DNA of 64,000 bases from CAZBBB01 sp964490005 (GTDB taxonomy: Bacteria > Planctomycetota > B15-G4), in NCBI GenBank assembly GCA_964490005.1, contig CAZBBB010000001.1:38769-102768 (forward strand), in the 5' to 3' direction. Position 1 is the stretch's first letter. Every line of letters starts with the position of its first letter. The translations under genes were made by a program, and so were the position numbers. This document shows, in pieces, positions 9,227 to 16,767 of this stretch. The notes below the pieces were generated by a model. The model was not told where the DNA came from. It saw only the letters and a list, made by a program, of their open reading frames with translations, and made no database searches.

Positions 9227-9912
9227 TCCGAGAGGTAGCTGCGCTCGATGCCGAGCACGATGCGAAGTCCGGTGGCGAGCACGCCCATCGTGGCGCCCAC
9301 GATGATCGCCGTCTGTCCGGCGCCGTTGACGTCCTTCATCAGAAAGGCCAGCGCGCGCGACGCGTAGCCGCCCGTGAGCTGATCTCCGAGCGGCACCTGG
9401 CCCAGCATGACGACCGTGCCCGCCGCCAGCAGCAGCGTCGATTCGAGCGAGCGGGCGCGGAAAGCCCGGAACGCCGCCGACGCGATGTAGAAGGCCAGCA
9501 GGCTGAACATGGTGGCCTGCAGCGGGATGAAGACCTTGCGGTAGACCCAGTCGCGCAGGGCGCGCTCGCCGTACTGCTCGGCGAGGGCGGTTCCCTCGAA
9601 GGCGCCGTGCATCTCGGCGAGGCCCAGACCGAGGTAGCCGAACAGGACGACCAGCAGCACGACCTTGTAGGGCCGGTCGCGATGGCCGCTGGCGATCTGC
9701 TTGAGGCTGATGCGCGCGAGGTTCGCGATGCCGAGGATGAAGGCGACCGAGAAGAAGATCAGCGCCCACTGCAGCAGTTCCGCGTTGAGGCCCTGCGCGA
9801 CCGTCTCGTAGCCGACAGCCGTCGAACCGGGCGTCGCCGGCGGGGCGAAGAACGACCAGGTGATGATCAGGCCGCAGAGCACCGTGAGCAGGATCGGGAT
9901 CTCGCGCTTCAC
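9223..9912 (-). CDS. Six-helix membrane protein of MutL-like operon
   Basis: A 229-aa membrane protein with six predictable hydrophobic segments: near residue 6, in LLQWALIFFSVAFILG, in VVLLVVLFGYLGLG, in MFSLLAFYIASA, in TLLLAAGTVVMLG, and near the C-terminus. A loop between helices 3 and 4 holds charged residues that could face the cytoplasm. The start is the GTG at 9912, in a GTGA overlap with the upstream stop. No known family was recognised. Adjacent genes also encode membrane proteins, suggesting one assembly. Confidence 0.75.
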   Translation of the reverse strand: MKREIPILLTVLCGLIITWSFFAPPATPGSTAVGYETVAQGLNAELLQWALIFFSVAFILGIANLARISLKQIASGHRDRPYKVVLLVVLFGYLGLGLAEMHGAFEGTALAEQYGERALRDWVYRKVFIPLQATMFSLLAFYIASAAFRAFRARSLESTLLLAAGTVVMLGQVPLGDQLTGGYASRALAFLMKDVNGAGQTAIIVGATMGVLATGLRIVLGIERSYLSE

Positions 9913-10832
9913 GATCCGGCTCCCAGCAGGCGCTTGATCACGTCGGCCCAGCCGGGACCGGCGGCCTCAGTCGCCACGTGCATCGTGGCCAGGATCGTCC
10001 CGCCCAGCAGCAGCACGATGCCGATGATCTTGGTGATGTCGCCGGCGCGAATCGTGCCCATCAGGTTCGGCTCGCGGGTGAGGTAGGCCGTGACCGCGAA
10101 GTACTCCTCGCCCATGATCGTGTAGTCGCAGGCCGCGACGAAGAACGGCAGCTGGTGCTGCTTGGCCGTGCCCGCCACCTGGATCGCCCCGCTCATGAAC
10201 CCGGTCTCGGCCAGGATCAGCGATTCGGCGAAGAACATGCCGAGCATGATGTTCGCGGCGGGCTTCTCGCGCGCCATGATCCCGGCGACGCCGGCGCAGT
10301 AGGCGAACTGCTCGTTGCTCAGATAGCGGATGTTGTCGGGCACGAAGGCCTCGGGGCGCCCGGCGTCGAGGCAGCCGCCCCGCACGGCCTCTTCGGCGAA
10401 GGCCATGACGATGGAGTCCTTGACGGGCACGATCAGGTCGGTGCCGTACTCGGCCGTCTTGCGCGCGACGTGCCTCAGGATCATCATCGAGTAGATCGTC
10501 TGGATCTCCTTGATCTCGTCGATGCCCGGCACGTAGAGCACCGGACGGCCCATCTCGGTCGCGCGCCCGATGGCCTCGTCCATCGCGTCGAGGCCCGCGA
10601 TGCGCCGGATCTCGAAAGGCCGGCCCTGCCGTGCGCGCCGGGCGTACAGGAACATGAGCGTGCCGAACAGCAGCACGACGCACAGCGTGGGCAGCTTGCT
10701 CGGCTCGATCCACGCGCCGAGGCCCTCGCGCACGCCGTCGGCCCCGACGCTTCCGGCGGCCTCGTCCAGCCACAGCCACGCCCGCTCGGCCGCAGTCCCG
10801 TCGGCCGAGGCTTGGAGCGCGGCGAGCATCAC
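9909..10832 (-). CDS. Membrane-anchored protein resembling DUF6754
   Basis: 307 aa. After a polar N-terminus there is one membrane helix near residues 48-66, a large conserved soluble part, and a second helix near 265-286. The soluble part contains GRPVLYVPGIDEI, then VPDNIRYLSNEQFAYCAGVAG, then NIMLGMFFAESLILAETG. I associate this pattern with the uncharacterised DUF6754 family from memory and hold that assignment loosely. The start is the GTG at 10832, overlapping the upstream stop; an ATG directly after it is equally possible. No catalytic signature is visible. It lies between the KOW-like gene and a six-helix membrane protein in the same coupled operon. Confidence 0.72.
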   Translation of the reverse strand: MMLAALQASADGTAAERAWLWLDEAAGSVGADGVREGLGAWIEPSKLPTLCVVLLFGTLMFLYARRARQGRPFEIRRIAGLDAMDEAIGRATEMGRPVLYVPGIDEIKEIQTIYSMMILRHVARKTAEYGTDLIVPVKDSIVMAFAEEAVRGGCLDAGRPEAFVPDNIRYLSNEQFAYCAGVAGIMAREKPAANIMLGMFFAESLILAETGFMSGAIQVAGTAKQHQLPFFVAACDYTIMGEEYFAVTAYLTREPNLMGTIRAGDITKIIGIVLLLGGTILATMHVATEAAGPGWADVIKRLLGAGS

Positions 10833-11956
10833 AGGCGTTCGTCCACGAGTTCGACGTTGGCACGCGGAAGCGTGACCTGGCGCCCGTCCTCAGCCAGGGC
10901 GACCGTGAGGATACGGACCAAGGCCTCAGTGTCCAGCGCGCGCGGTTCGTGGGGGAGTTCGACCACGCGCGCGAGGGCGCCGAAGTGCGGGTCGCGGATG
11001 ATCCGCACCTGGCTGCCGACGCTCATCATGCCCGTGTCGACGACGGTCGTCTCGGCCGCGGCCACGTCCCCGGGGACGAGGATCTCGGGGCGCATCACGC
11101 CGGCGCGGATCTGCGTGGCGCCGCTCACCGACGCGACCTTTCCGGCCTGCGCCGCCAGCAGCCGGTGCGTGCGCGCCGACATCGCCAACGCGCCGAATCC
11201 CTCGGTCACGACGACCGTCAGGCCGAAGTCCTCGTTGCCGGTGATGGCCACGCCGAGGTCGAAGCCCAGAAGTTCCTTCAAGTCGGCGGCGTCGATGCCG
11301 CCGACGACGAGCGCCGCCGCGCCGACCTCGATCGCGCGGCGCAGCGCCGGCAGCCGCGCGATCGAGCCGCCGACGACGACCGCGCCGCGGTGCTCGGCAC
11401 GCAGGTCGGCCGGCTCGACGGGGCGCCCCGGCTCGCCCGGAAGGAGCACGACGGGGCCGGACGTCTCCGGGCCGACGCCGAAGATGCCCTGGACCATCGT
11501 GCCGCGCGCCCGCACGTCGGCGCCGAATCCGGGCGTCGTGCCGACGATCTCGCCGGCGACGTAGGCGCGCACGTCGACCGGGATCGGCGTCTCGCGGAAG
11601 ATCGCCTGGCCGGAGACCTTCGACACCGACTCCAGCACGCCGTCCGTCGGCGCGACCGCGGTCTGCTTCATGAGCCCGAAGATGCCCTTGCTGCGCGCCA
11701 CGGGCTGGTCCTTCTTCACCGCCTCGCCCTCCTTCACGAGCAGCAGTTCGCCGAGGTCGGCCGCGGCCACGCCCAGCAGCCGCGACAGGTGCGCGGTGAC
11801 GACGTTGCCCGGCATGAGCGCGCGAGCCACGACCGTCTGGGGCTCGACGCGCTCTCCCTGTCGCACGAGCACGTCGCCCGGGATCGGCAGGATGCGCGAG
11901 CGCGTCCACTCGGCCGCGGCCGACACCTTCAGTCCGGGCGTGTAGGCATGACCCAT
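10829..11956 (-). CDS. Barrel-sandwich/KOW-like protein following the MutL-like ATPase
   Basis: 375 aa, no membrane segment. The N-terminal half has two repeats resembling lipoyl/barrel-sandwich hybrid folds, with phrases such as PIPGDVLVRQGERVEPQTVV and LLVKEGEAVKKDQPVA. A Gly-rich middle follows (VVVGGSIARLPALRRAIEVG). The C-terminal 90 residues look like a KOW-type small beta barrel: VGSQVRIIRDPHFGALARV, then a VTLPRANVEL end. The ATG at 11956 is chosen because the text before it is low-complexity Pro/Arg. It lies 13 bases after the MutL-like gene and overlaps the next gene. It may be an adaptor between the ATPase and the membrane proteins; this is inference from order. Confidence 0.72.
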   Translation of the reverse strand: MGHAYTPGLKVSAAAEWTRSRILPIPGDVLVRQGERVEPQTVVARALMPGNVVTAHLSRLLGVAAADLGELLLVKEGEAVKKDQPVARSKGIFGLMKQTAVAPTDGVLESVSKVSGQAIFRETPIPVDVRAYVAGEIVGTTPGFGADVRARGTMVQGIFGVGPETSGPVVLLPGEPGRPVEPADLRAEHRGAVVVGGSIARLPALRRAIEVGAAALVVGGIDAADLKELLGFDLGVAITGNEDFGLTVVVTEGFGALAMSARTHRLLAAQAGKVASVSGATQIRAGVMRPEILVPGDVAAAETTVVDTGMMSVGSQVRIIRDPHFGALARVVELPHEPRALDTEALVRILTVALAEDGRQVTLPRANVELVDERL

Positions 11957-11969
11957 GGCGAAACGGTCC

Positions 11970-13787
11970 TCAGCGAGCGGCGGGGGCGGCGGGATACAGG
12001 TCGAGCGCGGCGTTCCAGGCCTCGATGGCGGCAACGCGCTCGGCGGCCGTCGACGGCACTTCGATGGGGCGGCCGCGACCGTCGAGGATCAAGCCGACCT
12101 CCCCGCCCTCCAACTCGGTCTCGAGCGCGACGCCCGGCCCGGCGCCGACGTCGACGCCGCGCGAGGGCTCGATGCGGCAGCGCGCCTTGAGGCCCGGACC
12201 GAGCGGCAGGCGCTGCAGCGCGCCGCGCTGCAGTTCGATCTGGCGCGTTCCGTCCGGCAGTTCGAGGCGCAGCTGCGCGAGCGGCGCACCGCCGCGCGGG
12301 GAGCCGACGGGGGCCAGGCAGGTGCCGAGCGGCACGAGGCAGTCACGATCGAAGACCTCGGTCGCGGCGGCCTTGTGCACCGTCGCCAGCACTCCGAGTT
12401 GCGGCATCATGAAGATGCTGTCGACGGCCAGGCGCGTCACCCCCGCCGGCTCGAAGGAGTCGATGAGCATCAGCGCCGCCTGCACGCGCCGCGGCGCGTG
12501 GCTGAGCACGCCGCCGCTCCCGACGAGCAGGTCGAGCGCCATCATGTCGACGAGCGAGCCGCCCGAACCCTTCTGCTCGAAGGCTTCCGAGATGTCGCGC
12601 GCCCGCTGACGCCCCTTGAGCTCCGTGGCGAAGTCGCGGTGCTGCACGAGCGACAGGCGCAGCGCTTCGCGCGCGATGGCCTGTTCGACCTGCAGGTCGC
12701 GCAGCAGCGAGGGGATCGTCGTCGGCCGCACCATCTTGTTCTTCACGCGGTTGCGCAGTTCGCCTTCGTCGATGTCGAAGGGCACCCAGCGCAGCACGTT
12801 CTCCAGACCGGTCGAGGCGAGCACGTTGCTGATCGAGTAGGACATGCCCAGGTTGGCCGAGACCGTGCGGTTGAACGTGCCGCGGAAGACCGAGAACACG
12901 TCGGTCGTGGCGCCGCCGATGTCCACGCCCAGCACGGACAAGCCGCGTTCGGCCGCGATCGTCGAGATGATCAGCCCCACCGCGCCGGGCGTCGGCATCA
13001 CGGGCGCCGAGGTCCACGAGCGCAGCTTGTCGTAGCCCGGCGCCTGGGCCATGACGTGCTCCATGAACAGGTCGTGGATCGTGTCGCGCGCGGGCCCGAG
13101 GTTCTCCTCGTCGAGCGTGGGGCGCAGGTTGTCGACCAGCGACAGCGCGGTCTTCTCGCCGAGCGTGTCGGCGACGGCGCCGCGGGCCTCCCGGTTTCCG
13201 GCATACACGACCGGCAGGCGGTAGTCGGCGCCCAGCCGGGGCTTGGGATCGGCGGCCCGCACGAGTTCGGCCAACTCCGCCACGTGACTGGTCGTGCCGC
13301 CGTCGATGCCCCCCGAGAGCAGGATCATGTCGGGTCGCAGGTGCCGGATGCGGCTGATCTGCTCGTGCGGCTTGCGCTTGTCGTTGCTGCACAGCACGTC
13401 CATGACGATCGCGCCGGCTCCGAGCGCGGCCCGCTCGGCGGACTCCGCCGTCATCGAGCGGACCACGCCCGCGACCAGCATCTGCAGGCCGCCGCCGGCG
13501 CTGCTCGTGGAGAGGTACAGGTCGACGCCTTCCTCACCCCGACGGGGGAGGATGATGCGGCCCTCGTCGTCGATGAGCCGCCGCCCCGCCAGCTCGGCGA
13601 CTTCGGTCACGGCGTTGAGCACGCCGACGGTGACGTCGTCGAAGGGCGCCTCGACGGTCGTCGGCGCCTCGCCGCGCACCGCCAGCCGGAACCCCTCGGG
13701 CGTGCGCTCGATCAAGATCGCCTTGGTCGTCGTGCTGCCGCAGTCGGTGGCGAGGATCGAACGCACCGAGGCCAGATCGTCCGTCAC
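11970..13787 (-). CDS. MutL/GlmL-like ATPase (glutamate mutase accessory family)
   Basis: 605 aa, ASKHA (actin/Hsp70-like) ATPase of the methylaspartate mutase accessory (MutL/GlmL) family. The phosphate-1 loop DCGSTTTK is at residues 15-22 and the phosphate-2 loop VDIGGATTDVFS near residue 295, with LLSGGIDGG between them. Family members are thought to service B12-dependent glutamate mutase, but neither mutase subunit is encoded nearby. The GTG start at 13787 lies one base from the previous stop. It sits inside an eight-gene coupled operon of membrane proteins, so a membrane-linked role is more likely here than mutase repair. It is not the DNA mismatch repair MutL, which is unrelated. Confidence 0.88.
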   Translation of the reverse strand: MTDDLASVRSILATDCGSTTTKAILIERTPEGFRLAVRGEAPTTVEAPFDDVTVGVLNAVTEVAELAGRRLIDDEGRIILPRRGEEGVDLYLSTSSAGGGLQMLVAGVVRSMTAESAERAALGAGAIVMDVLCSNDKRKPHEQISRIRHLRPDMILLSGGIDGGTTSHVAELAELVRAADPKPRLGADYRLPVVYAGNREARGAVADTLGEKTALSLVDNLRPTLDEENLGPARDTIHDLFMEHVMAQAPGYDKLRSWTSAPVMPTPGAVGLIISTIAAERGLSVLGVDIGGATTDVFSVFRGTFNRTVSANLGMSYSISNVLASTGLENVLRWVPFDIDEGELRNRVKNKMVRPTTIPSLLRDLQVEQAIAREALRLSLVQHRDFATELKGRQRARDISEAFEQKGSGGSLVDMMALDLLVGSGGVLSHAPRRVQAALMLIDSFEPAGVTRLAVDSIFMMPQLGVLATVHKAAATEVFDRDCLVPLGTCLAPVGSPRGGAPLAQLRLELPDGTRQIELQRGALQRLPLGPGLKARCRIEPSRGVDVGAGPGVALETELEGGEVGLILDGRGRPIEVPSTAAERVAAIEAWNAALDLYPAAPAAR

Positions 13788-13788
13788 G

Positions 13789-14088
13789 TCAGTGCTCCTT
13801 GCGGGGGCCGGAGGCCGAGCGGTGGGCGTGCTCGGCCTCGTCGATGGCGCGGATCAGCTCGGGGATGGCCTCCCGCCGTTCGAGCAGCCTCGCCACGTCG
13901 TCGATGCGCGAGGCCGGCAGGCAGGCGCGCCACAGCGGCGACATGACGTGCAGCATCGAGCTGGTGACCACGTTCATGGGCGTGATCGTCTCGAGGAACA
14001 TCATCGCCGGCGCCGCCATGCGCCGCGCGACGACGGCCTGCGCCGTGCTCGCGATCAGCTCGCGTTCCGTCGCGGCCAGCTCGCTCAC
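13789..14088 (-). CDS. 99-aa protein between PH-like and MutL-like genes
   Basis: A 99-residue protein from the GTG at 14088, which overlaps the upstream stop in GTGA. Helical throughout, with a central hydrophobic Met-rich stretch (about residues 24-52) including FLETITPMNVV, and a charged C-terminal half (RIDDVARLLERREAIPELI). No signal peptide. The hydrophobic part may be a membrane-associated helix or a subunit interface. The family is unknown to me. Its place one base before the ATPase start suggests it is a partner of the ATPase. Confidence 0.7.
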   Translation of the reverse strand: MSELAATERELIASTAQAVVARRMAAPAMMFLETITPMNVVTSSMLHVMSPLWRACLPASRIDDVARLLERREAIPELIRAIDEAEHAHRSASGPRKEH

Positions 14089-14522
14089 GGCGCGCTCCGC
14101 CGCGCGAGCGCGAAGCGAGCGACGTCCTCGAGGTTGCCGTCGGTGCGCAGGAAGATCCCGCGATCGGGCAGCAGCCGGGGCGTCGCGTGCAGCGGCGACA
14201 GGTGCACGCCGTGGCGCTCGCGGCGCACGCTGCGCACCTCGCTCCAGGCCAGCTGCCGCGCCCCCTGCAGCGGCCCGGCCTCGCGCGCCCCGCGCGCGTC
14301 GAGCACGTAGGTGCGCGGCAGGAAGAACGGCCGCAGGGCCAGGCCCAGGGCGGCGATCGTCGCGAGCGCGAGCGCGGCCGAACCGGAGACGCCGAAGGCG
14401 AACAGGCCGGCCGCGCCGACGATCACGACCACGCCGGCCGCCCGGCCCGGCTCGCGCGCGGCCGGATGGACCGTCCAGCGCAGCGTGGGCGCATCCGCGT
14501 CGGGGGCGGCGCTCGTCGGCAT
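14085..14522 (-). CDS. Small membrane protein with PH-like domain, first gene of the operon
   Basis: 145 aa from the ATG at 14522. The start is supported by a GGAGGA Shine-Dalgarno at 14533-14538, 10 bases upstream; a GTG at 14552 is an alternative. Two adjacent hydrophobic helices lie near residues 30-66, followed by a beta-rich soluble part with RTYVLDARGAREAG and SEVRSVRRERHGVHL, which looks like the bacterial PH (YcxB/YdbS-like) layout. A TATCCT at 14563-14568 could be the operon -10. It is the first gene of the eight-gene operon. Confidence 0.7.
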   Translation of the reverse strand: MPTSAAPDADAPTLRWTVHPAAREPGRAAGVVVIVGAAGLFAFGVSGSAALALATIAALGLALRPFFLPRTYVLDARGAREAGPLQGARQLAWSEVRSVRRERHGVHLSPLHATPRLLPDRGIFLRTDGNLEDVARFALARRSAP

Positions 14523-14532
14523 GTCGGTCCTG

Positions 14533-14538
14533 TCCTCC
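14533..14538 (-). promoter_or_regulatory. Ribosome binding site deciding the start at 14522
   Basis: GGAGGA on the minus strand, 10 bases before the ATG at 14522. It favours this ATG over the GTG at 14552. Confidence 0.5.
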
Positions 14539-14646
14539 GGGTCGCGGGCCACGAAGGGGCACAGGATAACGGGGCCGTCGCGCGCGGGCCACGAGGCAGG
14601 CCGCGGCTTGCAACCCCGCTGCGCGTTGCCGGATCATGCCTGCCGC

Positions 14647-15489
14647 GTGTCGCTCTCGGTCTGCATCATCACGCTCGACGAAGAAAGCGACCTCCCGCGC
14701 TGCCTCGCCAGCGTCGCGGGCCTCGCCGACCAGATCGTGGTCGTGGACTCGTTCTCCCGGGACGGCACCGTGGCCCTCGCCCGCGCGGCCGGGGCCGAGG
14801 TCCACGAGCGCGCCTTCCAGGGGCACGTGCGGCAAAAGCAGTACGCCCTGGAACTCGCGCGCCACGAGTGGGTGCTGTGCCTGGACGCCGACGAGTGGCT
14901 GGACGACCGCCTCGCGGCGGCCGTCGCCGAACTGAAGGCCCGGCCGCCCGACGCGCAACTCGCCGGCTTCCGGGTCAATCGACGCACGGAGTATCTCGGC
15001 GCGTGGATCGATCACTGCGGCTGGTCGCCCGAGTGGCGACTGCGGCTGGTGCGCCGCGGCCGCGCCCGCTGGGCCGGGAGCGACCCGCACGACCGGCTGG
15101 AGGTCGATGGCCGCATCGCGGACCTGCCGGGGCGTCTGTGCCATCGGCCCTACGACGGCCTCGGCGAGCACGTGGCCAAGATCAACCGCTACACCGACAC
15201 GATGGCCGCGCTGCGGCGCGCGGCCGGCCGGCGCGCCTCGCTGGTCGACCTGCTGCTGCGCCCGCCGGCCCGCTTCCTGCGGATGTACGTGCTGCGCGCG
15301 GGCGTGCTCGACGGCTGGCGCGGGCTGCTGGTCTCGACGCTGGGCGCCTTCTACGTGTTCCTCAAGTACGCCAAGCTGCGCGCGCTCTGGCACGACGCCC
15401 CGCCGCCCGACTCAGGGGGCGGGCAGCACGAAGACCGTGGCGCCGAGGCCGAGGAGCGTCAGCAGTCCGCCGAGCAGGGCCCGCCCTGA
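14647..15489 (+). CDS. Family 2 glycosyltransferase, WaaE/KdtX-like
   Basis: 280 aa. The N-terminus LSVCIITLDEESDLPRCL begins a GT-A fold. The sequence IVVVDSFSRDGT follows, and CLDADEWL carries the DxD-like metal motif near residue 85. The layout matches the LPS core beta-1,4-glucosyltransferase WaaE/KdtX group, which adds sugars to lipid A-core or other envelope glycans at the cytoplasmic face. The GTG at 14647 gives the shortest clean N-terminus; GATCAT ends 9 bases before it as a weak -10. The last 26 residues are polar, low-complexity sequence and overlap the end of the opposite-strand membrane glycosyltransferase by 78 bases, so the tail may be a read-through extension. Confidence 0.85.
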   Translation: MSLSVCIITLDEESDLPRCLASVAGLADQIVVVDSFSRDGTVALARAAGAEVHERAFQGHVRQKQYALELARHEWVLCLDADEWLDDRLAAAVAELKARPPDAQLAGFRVNRRTEYLGAWIDHCGWSPEWRLRLVRRGRARWAGSDPHDRLEVDGRIADLPGRLCHRPYDGLGEHVAKINRYTDTMAALRRAAGRRASLVDLLLRPPARFLRMYVLRAGVLDGWRGLLVSTLGAFYVFLKYAKLRALWHDAPPPDSGGGQHEDRGAEAEERQQSAEQGPP

Positions 15490-16767
15490 GGCGCCCGCCG
15501 GGAGCAGGTCGCGCCGGCCGAGCGTCGCCAGCGCGAAGCCGGCGAGCGGCGCGAGGTAGGCCAGCAGGCCGTGGCGGTAGCGCGCCGCCGACACGGTGAG
15601 GGCGAGGGTCACGACGAGCGCCACGCTCATGACCACGGCGACGCGCGCGAGCGTGTCCCGCGGCAGCGCGCAGACGGCGGCCGCCGCGAGCGCGAAGAGC
15701 ACGAGCGTGCCGATCCCGCAGAGCAGCTGCACCAGACGCCCCCAGCCCGCCGGCAGCACCCATGCGTCGCGGAACAGCTCGAAGTTGTTCGTCGTCGTCG
15801 GCCGGTAGCCGTCGAAGGGGATCGCGAAGTAGCACGGCAGCATGACTTCGGGCCCGAGCGCGATCCGCGTGCGGATGAGCGCCCGTCGCGCCGTGACCCG
15901 CGGATACTCGAACAGCGCCCGGCGGAAGACCTCGTGGCCCAGGGCCACGCGCGACGCGACGTCCGGCTGCTTGAGCCACTGGCGCTGGCCGTCCTGCCCG
16001 AGCGGGACGTTGTCGGCCATGAGCGCGTACTCGCCGAAGGTTCCCGACAGGATCGGGACGCCGTGCACGCGCTGGTTGTGCAGCGCCCACGGCAGCGTGA
16101 CGAGCAGGGCGACGCCGCCGACGAGCCCGGCCAGCAGCGCGCGGCGTCCGAGCGCGACGCCCGAGCGCAGCAGCAGCGCCAAGGCCACCGCCGCCGTCGC
16201 GGGCAGCAGCGTCTCCTTCGTCAGGATGCCTGCGCCCAGCACGAGGCCGAGGACCAGCGCCGCCGGCAGCGCGCCGCCGCCGCCGCGCTCCAGCCGCGCA
16301 TCGAGGCGATCGAGCGCCCACAGCGCCGCCGCGGCGGCCAGCGCGGCCGGCGCCTCCGCCATGGCGACGACGGCCGAGTACAGCACGGCCTGCGGATAGA
16401 GCGCGTAGATCCAGCCCGTGGCGGCCGCGGCGCGGGCGCCCCAGCGCCGGCGCGCGACGGCCATGAGCAGCGCGCAGGCGGCGAGGTCCATCGCGATGTG
16501 GATCAGGAACACGCCGGGGTAGGCCTGCGCGGGTTCCACCGAGGTGTCGAAGCCGGGCGCGATCAGGATGCGGTGCAGCGGCGGCCGCACGCCCGCCGCG
16601 AGCCACGAGAAGTTGCCGGTCGCGCGGTATTCGCGCCCGAGGTACAGATAGCCGTTGGCGTCGCCGGCCTGCGGCACCTCGGCGGCGAGCGGCAGGCAGG
16701 CCAGACGCACCGCCAGGGCCGCGAGCAGCGGTCCGAGCAGCGCGGCGCGCCCGGCGAGCCTGCTCAC
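15412..16767 (-). CDS. Membrane glycosyltransferase, ArnT/PMT (GT83/GT39) type
   Basis: 451 aa with about ten hydrophobic segments. The N-terminal first helix is followed by an extracytoplasmic loop containing DANGYLYLGREY, where the family has its acidic catalytic residues. Later phrases such as GILTKETLLP and LPWALHNQRV are typical of lipid-linked-sugar transferases of the ArnT/PMT_2 type. It would move a sugar from a polyprenyl phosphate to an acceptor on the outer side of the membrane. The GTG at 16767 overlaps the stop of the ygiQ-like gene; upstream in-frame sequence is low-complexity. The 3' end overlaps the convergent glycosyltransferase. Confidence 0.82.
   Translation of the reverse strand: MSRLAGRAALLGPLLAALAVRLACLPLAAEVPQAGDANGYLYLGREYRATGNFSWLAAGVRPPLHRILIAPGFDTSVEPAQAYPGVFLIHIAMDLAACALLMAVARRRWGARAAAATGWIYALYPQAVLYSAVVAMAEAPAALAAAAALWALDRLDARLERGGGGALPAALVLGLVLGAGILTKETLLPATAAVALALLLRSGVALGRRALLAGLVGGVALLVTLPWALHNQRVHGVPILSGTFGEYALMADNVPLGQDGQRQWLKQPDVASRVALGHEVFRRALFEYPRVTARRALIRTRIALGPEVMLPCYFAIPFDGYRPTTTNNFELFRDAWVLPAGWGRLVQLLCGIGTLVLFALAAAAVCALPRDTLARVAVVMSVALVVTLALTVSAARYRHGLLAYLAPLAGFALATLGRRDLLPAGASGRALLGGLLTLLGLGATVFVLPAP

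Noticed and set aside
11970..13787. DNA mismatch repair MutL
   Set aside because: The sequence has ASKHA loops of the glutamate mutase accessory family, not the GHKL ATPase motifs of repair MutL.
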